A stretch of DNA of 21,095 nt, from assembly GCA_026169575.1 (NCBI GenBank), contig JAPFCT010000176.1:1-21095 (forward strand), in the 5' to 3' direction. Positions 8,847 to 15,020 of the stretch are shown one piece after another. Under the pieces are notes generated by a model, which was given only the letters and a program-made list of their open reading frames with translations, was not told where the DNA came from and made no database searches. A program made the translations under genes and the position numbers. Within the stretch, counting starts at the first letter, position 1; the number at the start of each line of letters is the position of its first letter. The stretch comes from Faecalimonas sp. (GTDB lineage Bacteria > Bacillota_A > Clostridia > Lachnospirales > Lachnospiraceae).

Positions 8847-8889
8847 AGAAGCAAAAACAGGAAATAAAAAAGAAAGACAGGACAGAGAG

Positions 8890-8945
8890 ACGTGTCATAA
8901 TGGAAGGGTTCGGCAGAATCTGAAATTTATGACACGTTTTTCTTT
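8890..8945 (+). terminator. Terminator of the opp-tld operon
   Basis: An 11-bp perfect inverted repeat (ACGTGTCATAA at 8890-8900, complement at 8927-8937) has a 26-nt loop that can itself form a small GGTTC/GAATC stem. It is followed by a T-rich tract (8937-8941, then more T residues). It lies 43 nt after tldE. Confidence 0.75.
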
Positions 8946-8971
8946 ACTTTTTTTGAGCTCTGTGATACAAT
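8943..8971 (+). promoter_or_regulatory. Candidate promoter of the deaminase-permease operon
   Basis: TTTACT (8943-8948) and TACAAT (8966-8971) have a 17-bp spacer, and an extended -10 TG lies at 8963-8964. The predicted start is near 8978, giving a leader of about 50 nt. A better-looking TATAAT at 9008-9013 is too close to the ribosome site at 9018-9023 to serve as the -10. Confidence 0.5.
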
Positions 8972-8983
8972 TCAAAACATAAA

Positions 8984-9010
8984 AGGTAATACCTATGACA
9001 TAATAGGTAT
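8984..9010. promoter_or_regulatory. Palindromic element in the deaminase leader
   Basis: ATACCTAT (8989-8996) and ATAGGTAT (9003-9010) form a perfect 8-bp dyad with a 6-bp spacer. AGGTA at 8984-8988 adds a third half-site that pairs with TACCT at 8990-8994. It lies just downstream of the predicted transcription start, so it could be a repressor roadblock or a leader RNA hairpin. The binding protein is unknown; the nearby GntR regulator is one candidate. Confidence 0.5.
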
Positions 9011-9030
9011 AATATTAAGGAGGATAAAAG

Positions 9031-9510
9031 ATGTATCAAAGTCACGAATACTATTTAAGAAGAGCGATTGAGATTTCAAAAGAGGCAAGAGCAGCAGGAA
9101 ATACCCCGTTTGGAGCGCTTTTGGTGAACAAAGACGGAGAAATCATTATGGAGCAGGGAAATATCGAGATTACAGATAAGATTTGTACAGGCCATGCAGA
9201 GGCGACACTGGCAGCGAGAGCATCCCATGAGTATTCCAAAGAATATCTCTGGGATTGTACACTGTATACAACTGCAGAACCTTGCGCAATGTGTGCAGGT
9301 GCGATCTACTGGGCAAATATCGGAAGAGTGGTATATGGAATGACAGAGAGACGTCTGCTGCAACTGACCGGAAGCCATGAGCAGAATCCGACATTTGATC
9401 TTCCGTGCCGGGATGTGTTTGCAAGAGGACAGAAGGACATTCAGGTGATCGGACCGGTTGAGGAAGTCGAAGTAGAAGCAGCAAAAGTACACGAAGGATT
9501 CTGGGATTAG
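9031..9510 (+). CDS. Zinc-dependent nucleobase/nucleoside deaminase (CDA superfamily)
   Basis: A 159-residue cytidine-deaminase-fold enzyme. The catalytic motifs are complete: HAE at 55-57 (His55 zinc ligand, Glu57 proton shuttle) and PCAMC at 84-88 (Cys85 and Cys88 zinc ligands). The size and the FGALLVNKDG and AGAIYWANIGRVVYG segments place it among small free-base deaminases and tRNA adenosine deaminase relatives. It lacks the basic C-terminal extension typical of TadA and ends in an acidic HEGFWD tail. The neighbouring nucleobase permease points to a free-base salvage role (guanine, adenine or cytosine), but the substrate cannot be fixed from sequence. AAGGAGG precedes ATG 9031. It is 21 nt upstream of the permease gene, with no terminator between. 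Confidence 0.85.
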   Translation: MYQSHEYYLRRAIEISKEARAAGNTPFGALLVNKDGEIIMEQGNIEITDKICTGHAEATLAARASHEYSKEYLWDCTLYTTAEPCAMCAGAIYWANIGRVVYGMTERRLLQLTGSHEQNPTFDLPCRDVFARGQKDIQVIGPVEEVEVEAAKVHEGFWD

Positions 9511-9531
9511 GAGACGGACGGGAGAGTTGAG

Positions 9532-10827
9532 ATGAAGCAGGATGTCTTTAATGAGAAGGTAAGCTGGAAGAAAATACTGATCATCGGGTTCCAGCATGTG
9601 CTGACAATGTGTCCGGGAACGATAGCGGTTCCGCTGATCCTTGCCAGTGCGCTTGGGATGAGTGCAGAGGAGACGGCATTCCTCGTATCTGCAAACTTTT
9701 TTACAAGTGGAATCGCCATATTGATCCAGGTGCTTGGCTGTGGAAAATGGATCGGGTCGAAGTATCCGATCATCCTCGGATCTTCCTTTGCGCCATTGAG
9801 TCCGATGATCATTATCGGTCAGAAATATGGAATGCAGGCATTGTTTGGTTCGATCATCGCATCCGGGATCGCTATTTTTATCTTATCTTTCTTTATGGAT
9901 AAGATCTTGAAGCTGTTTCCGCCGGTTGTTGTCGGTACATTTGTGACAGTGATCGGGATCAGCCTTGCGCCGACGGCGATCCGGGATCTTGCCGGAGGGG
10001 AGGGGGCAGAAGGATTCGGGGCAGTTCCGAATCTGATTCTCGGAGGCTCAGTGCTTCTTCTTATTATCCTGATTGAGAAGTACGCAAAGGGAATCTGGAA
10101 GAGTATGTCCCTGCTGCTTGGGATCATCGCCGGGACAGTTGCGGGATGTTTTCTTCATATGGTTGATTTTACTCCGATCCTCGAGGCGAAGGTATTCCAG
10201 CCGGTCCGTCCGTTTTACTTTGGCATGCCGGAATTTGAGGTGGGACCGATCCTGATGATGACGATTTTCTGTATCATCAATATGATTCAGTGCATAGGAG
10301 TCTTTTCTGTTGTAGATGAGATCACAGGTGTACATACAGACAATAAGATCAAAGAAAGAGGAATCCGGGGGCAGGCATTTTCTCAGATCTTTACGGGGGC
10401 ATTTAACTCTGTGCCGTCTACGATGTTTAATGAAAATGTGAGCCTGATCGATCTGACAAAGGTAAAAAGTCGTTCCGTGATCGTGGCAGCAGGCATCATG
10501 GTGATCATCGCCGGAATCTTCCCGAAGATCTCAGCTGTGATCACGGCGGTTCCGAAGTGCGTGCTTGGGGGAGCAACGCTTGCACTGTTCGGCGTGATCA
10601 CTTCATCTGGTATTTCGATCTTATCGAAGCTGGATTTTGGGGCGGACAATAACTTTAAGATCATCGGAACAAGTATCGCGATCGGAGCAGGGGCGACATT
10701 TGCGCCTGAGATTTTTACAGCGCTTCCGGAGACACTCTCTATGGTCATGAGCAATGGGCTCTTTATGGTAAGCGCCAGCGCGATTCTTTTGAATCTGCTT
10801 TTAAACGGAAAGAAAGCATTGTCATAA
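9532..10827 (+). CDS. NCS2-family nucleobase permease (uracil/xanthine type)
   Basis: A 431-residue, highly hydrophobic protein of the nucleobase-cation symporter-2 family, probably 14 transmembrane segments. The first-helix QH motif is present (FQHVLTMCPGT, Gln21-His22). Two key regions differ from textbook members: the helix-8 substrate segment reads MIQCIGVF, with Gln253 where characterised members have Glu, and the signature motif reads ENVSLIDLTK (301-310), with Ser304 replacing the usual Gly. This alignment is from memory. The cargo is therefore uncertain. The likely role is uptake of the base handled by the adjacent deaminase. A GGAGAG ribosome site lies 5 nt before ATG 9532. Confidence 0.88.
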   Translation: MKQDVFNEKVSWKKILIIGFQHVLTMCPGTIAVPLILASALGMSAEETAFLVSANFFTSGIAILIQVLGCGKWIGSKYPIILGSSFAPLSPMIIIGQKYGMQALFGSIIASGIAIFILSFFMDKILKLFPPVVVGTFVTVIGISLAPTAIRDLAGGEGAEGFGAVPNLILGGSVLLLIILIEKYAKGIWKSMSLLLGIIAGTVAGCFLHMVDFTPILEAKVFQPVRPFYFGMPEFEVGPILMMTIFCIINMIQCIGVFSVVDEITGVHTDNKIKERGIRGQAFSQIFTGAFNSVPSTMFNENVSLIDLTKVKSRSVIVAAGIMVIIAGIFPKISAVITAVPKCVLGGATLALFGVITSSGISILSKLDFGADNNFKIIGTSIAIGAGATFAPEIFTALPETLSMVMSNGLFMVSASAILLNLLLNGKKALS

Positions 10828-10857
10828 TTACAGGGCAGATGTATCTTTTCTAAGAAA

Positions 10858-10906
10858 AAAGCACGTATTTTGAGCGGAAGAGAAGATCGGTGAAAAAGCG
10901 TGCTTT
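10858..10906. terminator. Weak hairpin after the permease gene
   Basis: AAAGCACG (10858-10865) pairs with CGTGCTTT (10899-10906) across a 33-nt loop. The plus strand has only three T residues after it; the minus strand has six. It may be a weak terminator or mRNA 3'-end stabiliser; the support is thin. Confidence 0.3.
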
Positions 10907-10909
10907 CGC

Positions 10910-10938
10910 TTGACAAACGAAGTTTCCTCTACTATCAT
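10910..10938 (+). promoter_or_regulatory. Consensus sigma-A-like promoter of the GntR gene
   Basis: A perfect TTGACA (10910-10915), a 17-bp spacer and TATCAT (10933-10938) place transcription start near 10945. The TTG inside this -35 box opens a longer reading frame, but it cannot be the start codon because it lies upstream of the transcription start. Confidence 0.85.
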
Positions 10939-10967
10939 TTCTTTAGAGAATGAAGTGGAGGAAACTT
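10920..10967. promoter_or_regulatory. Inverted repeat flanking the -10 box, candidate autoregulatory operator
   Basis: The 13-bp arms 10920-10932 (AAGTTTCCTCTAC) and 10955-10967 are inverted copies with one difference, centred 35 bp apart. The left arm lies in the promoter spacer and the right arm covers the ribosome site. Because the left arm is not transcribed, it is a DNA element rather than an RNA terminator. The GntR protein itself is the obvious candidate ligand. Confidence 0.6.
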
Positions 10968-10969
10968 TT

Positions 10970-11737
10970 TTGAGTGCACATAAATTAAATACCATGTCTT
11001 TGTCAGAGCAGGCAAAGAAAGAAGTGTTGAGATATATCGAGGGAATGGATCTGGAAAAGGAGAATAAGCTTCCGCGGGAAGAATTGCTGGCGGAGATGAT
11101 CGGAGTCAGCAGGATCACGATCCGGCAGGCGCTGAATGCGCTTGCAGGGGAAGGGATTATCTTCCGCAGGCAGGGGAAGGGAACCTTTGTCAATGTAGAT
11201 TCGCTGAATATTAAGGTCACATTCAGCCCGTGTATGGAACTGACGCAGATGATCCAGAACAGTGGGTATGAGCCATCGGTTCGTCTTCTGAATATCAGCA
11301 GAGTGAAGCGGGAGGAAGAAATCTGCGGTCTGCTGCAGATGAAGGAAGATGAACAGCTTGTTGTCGCTGAGAAACTTTTTCTCGCGGATGATAAAATCTG
11401 CGCATTTTGCAGGGATTATTTTGGGATGAATCTGATAGGCGGCGAGGAGGCGTTTGAATGCTTTTCAAAGTATGAAGATTCTATTTATAAGTATATTTAT
11501 GATCTGTCCGGGGAAAAAGTAGAGTGGGACAAAGTAGAGATCGACACAGTGATGCCATCGGCGATCCGCGGACTGAAGAAATATGTCTCCGCCAGGGAAC
11601 TCGGCGATAAGCCGTACTTATATCTGAAAACTTTGAATTACAGCACAAACGACAAGCCGGTCGTGTATGCAAATGAATATTTTAATACATCGATCATCAA
11701 ATTTAATCTGATCCGTCAGAAAAAGATACGATATTAA
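10970..11737 (+). CDS. GntR/HutC-family transcriptional regulator
   Basis: A 255-residue regulator from TTG 10970, which has GGAGG 8 nt upstream (10957-10961). The next in-frame ATG (10994) has no ribosome site, and the upstream TTG 10910 is the -35 box. The N-terminal winged helix-turn-helix covers about residues 10-74, with the recognition-helix pattern SRITIRQALNALAGEGIIFRRQGKGTFV. The C-terminal UTRA ligand-binding domain (about 80-245) is typical of the HutC subfamily, which senses small metabolites. Its position after the deaminase-permease genes suggests control of nucleobase salvage, but it has its own promoter and the palindromes in the two promoters do not match. It ends in a double hairpin. 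Confidence 0.87.
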   Translation: MSAHKLNTMSLSEQAKKEVLRYIEGMDLEKENKLPREELLAEMIGVSRITIRQALNALAGEGIIFRRQGKGTFVNVDSLNIKVTFSPCMELTQMIQNSGYEPSVRLLNISRVKREEEICGLLQMKEDEQLVVAEKLFLADDKICAFCRDYFGMNLIGGEEAFECFSKYEDSIYKYIYDLSGEKVEWDKVEIDTVMPSAIRGLKKYVSARELGDKPYLYLKTLNYSTNDKPVVYANEYFNTSIIKFNLIRQKKIRY

Positions 11738-11836
11738 AAAGAAATCCTTTTCAGGGAGTGTGGATTCTTTTGGTCTATGATGTTAGAAAAGATCTTCTAT
11801 GATAAAATCAATTATCATAAGGAGATCTTTTTTATT
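11737..11836 (+). terminator. Terminator region after the GntR gene (two hairpins)
   Basis: The first hairpin (11737-11747 with 11762-11771) is imperfect. The second is strong: 9-bp (11787-11795 with 11823-11831) and 8-bp (11798-11805 with 11812-11819) helices are separated by a small internal loop, with a 6-nt loop and a T-tract at 11828-11833. Its A-rich upstream flank could also let it stop transcription from the other side. Confidence 0.88.
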
Positions 11837-11939
11837 ATACAGGAATTCTCTATATAATAAAAACACGCTTTTTGTGAAACGGCGCAGCTTGTGGAACGGA
11901 AACGTATATTGAAAAATATATAAAAATGCGTGCAGCCTC

Positions 11940-11968
11940 TTGACAAAACACCTAAAAAGTGTTTATAT
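11940..11968 (+). promoter_or_regulatory. Promoter of the first metal ATPase
   Basis: A perfect TTGACA (11940-11945) is followed by TTTATA/TTATAT at 11962-11968 (16-17 bp spacing). The SmtB-like palindrome begins directly after the -10 box. In the roughly 100 bases between the preceding terminator and this promoter I see only a pair of direct repeats (11872-11882, 11889-11899). Confidence 0.75.
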
Positions 11969-11969
11969 G

Positions 11970-11995
11970 AACATATGAACAGTTATTCATATGTT
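11970..11995. promoter_or_regulatory. ArsR/SmtB-type operator
   Basis: Perfect 10-bp arms AACATATGAA (11970-11979) and TTCATATGTT (11986-11995) flank CAGTTA. The core ATGAACAGTTATTCA matches the well-known 12-2-12 operator of cyanobacterial SmtB as I remember it. It lies between the -10 box and the ribosome site, so a bound repressor would block transcription until metal releases it. The ArsR-family protein encoded at 14639 is the expected ligand. Confidence 0.85.
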
Positions 11996-12011
11996 TAGGA
12001 GGTGCTTACAC

Positions 12012-14432
12012 ATGAAAATAGAGGAAAGAACAAAAGAAGACAGAGAGAAAGGAAAGACAGAATCTGTTGAAAAAAAGATTCACGGGCACTGCGGCTGCGG
12101 AGAACATCATCATGATCACGGACACGCGCATGCCCATCACGAGCATGGAGAAGACTGCGGCTGTGAAAGTCATCGTCATACTCACGGGCATGCACATTCA
12201 CATCAGGAGCATGGTGCAAAGTGCAGCTGTGGAAGTCATCATCAGGAACATTCTCATGATAAAAAAGAAAATGAGGAGGAAAAAGAAAAGCCTATTTCCT
12301 CCCATAGAAAAGGCAAAACGCAGACGTATCTTCTGGATCATCTTGGATGAGCGAACTGTGCTTCCAAGATGGAAGCAAGGATTCAGGCGCTGCCTGAGGT
12401 AAAAGAGGCGACCATTACGTTTGCGACGAACCAGCTTCAGGTAGTCACGGAAGGGGACAAGGATCTTCTGGAAGAATTTCAGAGGATCTGTGCGGCGATT
12501 GAGTCGGAAGTGATCGTAAAGCGGAAGCCATCGGGAAATTCGATCAACAGGGAAGACGAAAAGAAAAAGAGAGAGCAGGAGCAGAAGGAGAAGGTAAGGC
12601 AACAGAGACGGGAGCGCATCGAGATCATGGCGGGCGCAGGACTGTTTCTGGCAGGAATGCTGCTGAAAGATAACTATGAACTGCTTTCCACGATCTTATT
12701 TGTAATTTCTTATCTGACGCTTGGATGGGAGATCCTGCTGACTGCGGGCAAAAATATCTGCAAGGGAAGAATGCTCGATGAAAACTTTCTGATGAGTATC
12801 GCAACGCTTGGCGCATTTGCGATCCAGGAGTATGCGGAAGCAGTCGGTGTCATGCTATTTTACCGGATCGGGGAGATGTTTGAGCATATCGCTGTGGAGA
12901 AGAGCCGCGGACAGATCATGAACGCAGTCGATCTGAGACCGGAGGTAGTAAACAGAGAGCAGAACGGAGTGACAGAAGTGATCCCGGCAGAGCAGGCACA
13001 AGTCGGAGATCTTTTGCTCGTGCGGCCGGGAGACCGGATCCCTCTGGATGGTACGGTCATAGATGGTGAGAGCAGGATCGATACTTCGCCGGTGACCGGA
13101 GAACCGGTTCCGGTTAAAGTCGAAAAGGGCGACGCGCTTGTATCCGGCTGTGTGAATACATCCGGTCTGCTGAAAATGCGGGTAGAGAAGGCGCTTGAAG
13201 ATTCTATGGTGACAAGGATTCTGGATTCTGTGGAACATGCAGCTGCGAGCAAACCAAAAATCGATAAGTTTATCACGCGGTTTGCGCGAGTGTACACTCC
13301 GTTTGTTGTAGCGCTGGCGCTTGCAACTGCGATCCTTCCGTCGCTTGTGACCGGAAACTGGAGTTACTGGGTGTATACCGCGCTGACGTTTTTAGTTATC
13401 AGCTGTCCATGTGCACTTGTACTGAGTGTGCCGCTTGCGTTTTTCTCCGGAATCGGAGCAGGTTCCAGAAGAGGGATTTTATTCAAGGGCGGTGTTGCGA
13501 TCGAAGCGCTGCAGGGTGTAAAAACGGTTGTCATGGATAAGACCGGAACGATCACCGAAGGAAATTTTGTTGTACAGAAATGTGTGGCAAATGAAATGGA
13601 AGAGGGAGAGTTACTTCGACTTGCCGCAGTCTGTGAGAAGAATTCTACACATCCGATTGGAACGAGTATTCTGATGGCGGCGGAGGAGAGAAAGCTATCT
13701 GTCCCTGATCCGGAGAAAATCACAGAAATTTCCGGAAAGGGAATCGAGGCAGTGTTTGAAGGGAAACAGATCCTCTGTGGAAATCAGAAGCTGCTGGAAC
13801 AGTATCAGGTAGATCTGACAGGTTGTCCGAAGGAAGTGTATGGAACAGAAGTACTTGTTGCAGTTGACGGAGTTTTTGCAGGATTTCTTGTGATCTCTGA
13901 CACCGTCAAAGAAGATGCGGTATCTGCTGTGCAGGCGCTGAAAAGACAGAAGATCCGTACGGCAATGCTGACCGGAGATGCGAAGGAGAGCGCGGAGGCA
14001 GTGGCAGAACAGACCGGAATTGATGAAGTCCATGCAAGGCTTCTCCCGGAAGAAAAGCTGGGAGAGCTGACAAAGATCCGGGAGAAGGACGGCTCGGTAA
14101 TGTTTGTCGGGGATGGGATTAACGACGCGCCGGTGCTTGCAGGAGCGGATGTCGGAGCAGCGATGGGAAGCGGAGCCGATGCGGCGATCGAAGCTGCCGA
14201 CGTGGTGTTTATGACTTCTTCGATGGAGGCGATCCCGGCATCACTGGAGATTGCGCGGAGTACAAACCGTATTGCAAAGCAGAATGTTCTGTTTGCGCTG
14301 GCGATCAAGGCGGTTGTCATGGTACTTGGACTGGCAGGATTTGCAGATATGTGGCTGGCAGTGTTTGCAGATACGGGAGTTGCAATGCTCTGTGTACTGA
14401 ATTCTATCCGCATTTTATATAAGAAGAAATAG
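12012..14432 (+). CDS. P1B-type heavy-metal ATPase with His/Cys-rich tail; in-frame TGA (candidate selenocysteine 113)
   Basis: Read through TGA 12348-12350, this is an 806-residue metal efflux pump. AGGAGG (11997-12002) lies 9 nt before ATG 12012. Residues 24-82 hold 22 His and 6 Cys in tandem repeats. An HMA domain follows (about 103-165), whose metal loop reads HLG-x-ANCASKME; the TGA is residue 113, exactly where the first Cys of CxxC (second Cys116) belongs, and the frame is unbroken on both sides. The ATPase core is intact: TGEP 362-365, CPC 465-467, DKTGT from Asp509, HP 547-548, GDGIND 700-705. Lys766 and Asp787 in the last helices mark the Zn/Cd/Pb (P1B-2) subgroup. Possible readings are selenocysteine insertion (favoured by the hairpin at 12353), a nonsense mutation with weak restart at ATG 12369 or 12627 (neither has a good ribosome site), or sequencing error. 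Confidence 0.8.
12090..12257 (+). repeat. 22-residue His/Cys-rich tandem repeats at the ATPase N-terminus
   Basis: Unit 1 (12090-12155) and unit 2 (12156-12221) are each 66 bp and encode CxC followed by a His-dense run ending in EHG; a shorter third unit starts at 12222 with CSCGSHH. The repeated CxC-(His)n pattern suggests a metal-binding tail for Zn, Cd, Ni or similar ions. Confidence 0.85.
12348..12384 (+). promoter_or_regulatory. Candidate bacterial SECIS element after the in-frame TGA
   Basis: After TGA (12348-12350) the RNA can fold into a hairpin from 12353 to 12384. The lower pairs are 12353-12355 with 12382-12384 and 12356-12357 with 12379-12380. The upper stem is a 7-bp helix (12359-12365 TGCTTCC with 12371-12377 GGAAGCA), extended by A12366-U12370. 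The apical loop AGA has G at its second position, 16 nt separate the TGA from the loop, and there is a single G/A mismatch and a bulged A12381. This fits the usual rules for bacterial SECIS elements (loop distance, short apical loop, early G). Confidence 0.6.
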
Positions 14433-14539
14433 AACTATGCCAAAGGAAACAAGATGTTAAGAACGGTTTACAGCAGAACAAAATTTTTTGAACCGTAGAA
14501 AACATTGCAGAAGGAAGTGGTGCAGAAATGGAAATCCAT

Positions 14540-14558
14540 GGAAGCAGCGCTTCCTTTT
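14540..14558 (+). terminator. Terminator after the first ATPase gene
   Basis: GGAAGC (14540-14545) and GCTTCC (14549-14554) form a 6-bp hairpin with a 3-nt loop followed by TTTT. It lies 108 nt after the ATPase stop and 22 nt before the arsR promoter, so the two genes have separate transcripts. Confidence 0.6.
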
Positions 14559-14579
14559 CTGTGAAATACAAGAAAAGTA

Positions 14580-14609
14580 TTGACAAACAAAATCGAAGTG
14601 AACGATAAT
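14580..14609 (+). promoter_or_regulatory. Promoter of the arsR-ATPase2 unit
   Basis: A perfect TTGACA (14580-14585) and GATAAT (14604-14609) have an 18-bp spacer, with predicted start near 14616. The SmtB-like palindrome seen before the first ATPase is absent; only loose TGAAC and TGAAAC half-site-like words occur around the -10. Confidence 0.7.
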
Positions 14610-14638
14610 GAAACATATTGAAGGAGATGGAACAAACT

Positions 14639-15007
14639 ATGAAGAAAATAGAGGAAGCGGAAGTGGAACAGTGTGAATTGAAGCATGTTCATGAAAAAAC
14701 CGTAGAGAAGGTAAAGAAAGATATGCCGGAGGAAATGGAACTGCAGGATCTTGCGGATTTCTTTAAAGTTTTTGGGGATCTGACAAGGGTAAAAATGCTT
14801 TATGTATTATTTCAGTCAGAGATGTGTGTCTGTGACCTCGCGCAAGTGCTTCAGATGACACAGTCTGCGATTTCACATCAGCTGCGTGTGCTGAAGCAGA
14901 TGAAGCTTGTGACAAACAGAAGAGAAGGGAAAACAGTGTTTTATTCTCTGGCGGACAGCCATATTAAGACGATCATGAATCAGGGGATGGAGCATATTCG
15001 AGAGTAA
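14639..15007 (+). CDS. ArsR/SmtB-family metal-sensing repressor
   Basis: A 122-residue winged helix repressor from ATG 14639 (AAGGAG at 14621-14626). An upstream in-frame TTG (14618) lies at the predicted transcription start and is rejected. The helix-turn-helix is CDLAQVLQMTQSAISHQLRVLK (65-86, broken here by CVC context). Two known metal sites are present. The alpha-3 site has Cys63-Val-Cys65 in the CVCDL motif, plus N-terminal Cys12, His16 and His18 as in CadC/ZiaR-type sensors. The alpha-5 site has Asp106, His108, His119 and Glu122, with exactly the spacing of the SmtB zinc site; Glu122 is the last residue. Family knowledge says metal binding releases the repressor from DNA. It lies between the two ATPases and 13 nt before the second, so it is probably co-transcribed with it and acts on the operator at 11970. 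Confidence 0.92.
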   Translation: MKKIEEAEVEQCELKHVHEKTVEKVKKDMPEEMELQDLADFFKVFGDLTRVKMLYVLFQSEMCVCDLAQVLQMTQSAISHQLRVLKQMKLVTNRREGKTVFYSLADSHIKTIMNQGMEHIRE

Positions 15008-15020
15008 AAGGAGAGCATAC

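Noticed and set aside
10910..10969. Longer GntR protein starting at TTG 10910
   Set aside because: This TTG is the first three bases of a perfect -35 box with a matching -10 box 17 bp away; TTG 10970 has a well-placed GGAGG.
10920..10976. Intrinsic terminator (long stem followed by T residues)
   Set aside because: The left arm lies upstream of the predicted transcription start, so the stem would form only on read-through from the permease gene.
12012..12350. A separate small His-rich metallochaperone gene ending at the TGA
   Set aside because: The next frame is the same one, the HMA domain is cut exactly at its Cys codon, and there is no ribosome site before the next ATG (12369). A single recoded or mutated gene explains it better.
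12348..12350. TGA read as Trp under an alternative genetic code
   Set aside because: tldD (7414-7416) and the AraC gene (19558-19560, minus strand) use TGA as a proper stop, and Trp at this Cys site would make no sense.
13805..14413. Long antisense open frame over the first ATPase (also 6227-6844 over tldD)
   Set aside because: These are mirror frames of real genes with low-complexity Ser/Ala/Ile composition, no ribosome site and no recognisable domain.
14540..14554. Shared GGAAGC/GCTTCC words between the SECIS-like stem and the ATPase terminator, suggesting duplication
   Set aside because: The shared words are only six to seven bases long in opposite order with unrelated flanks; chance is sufficient.
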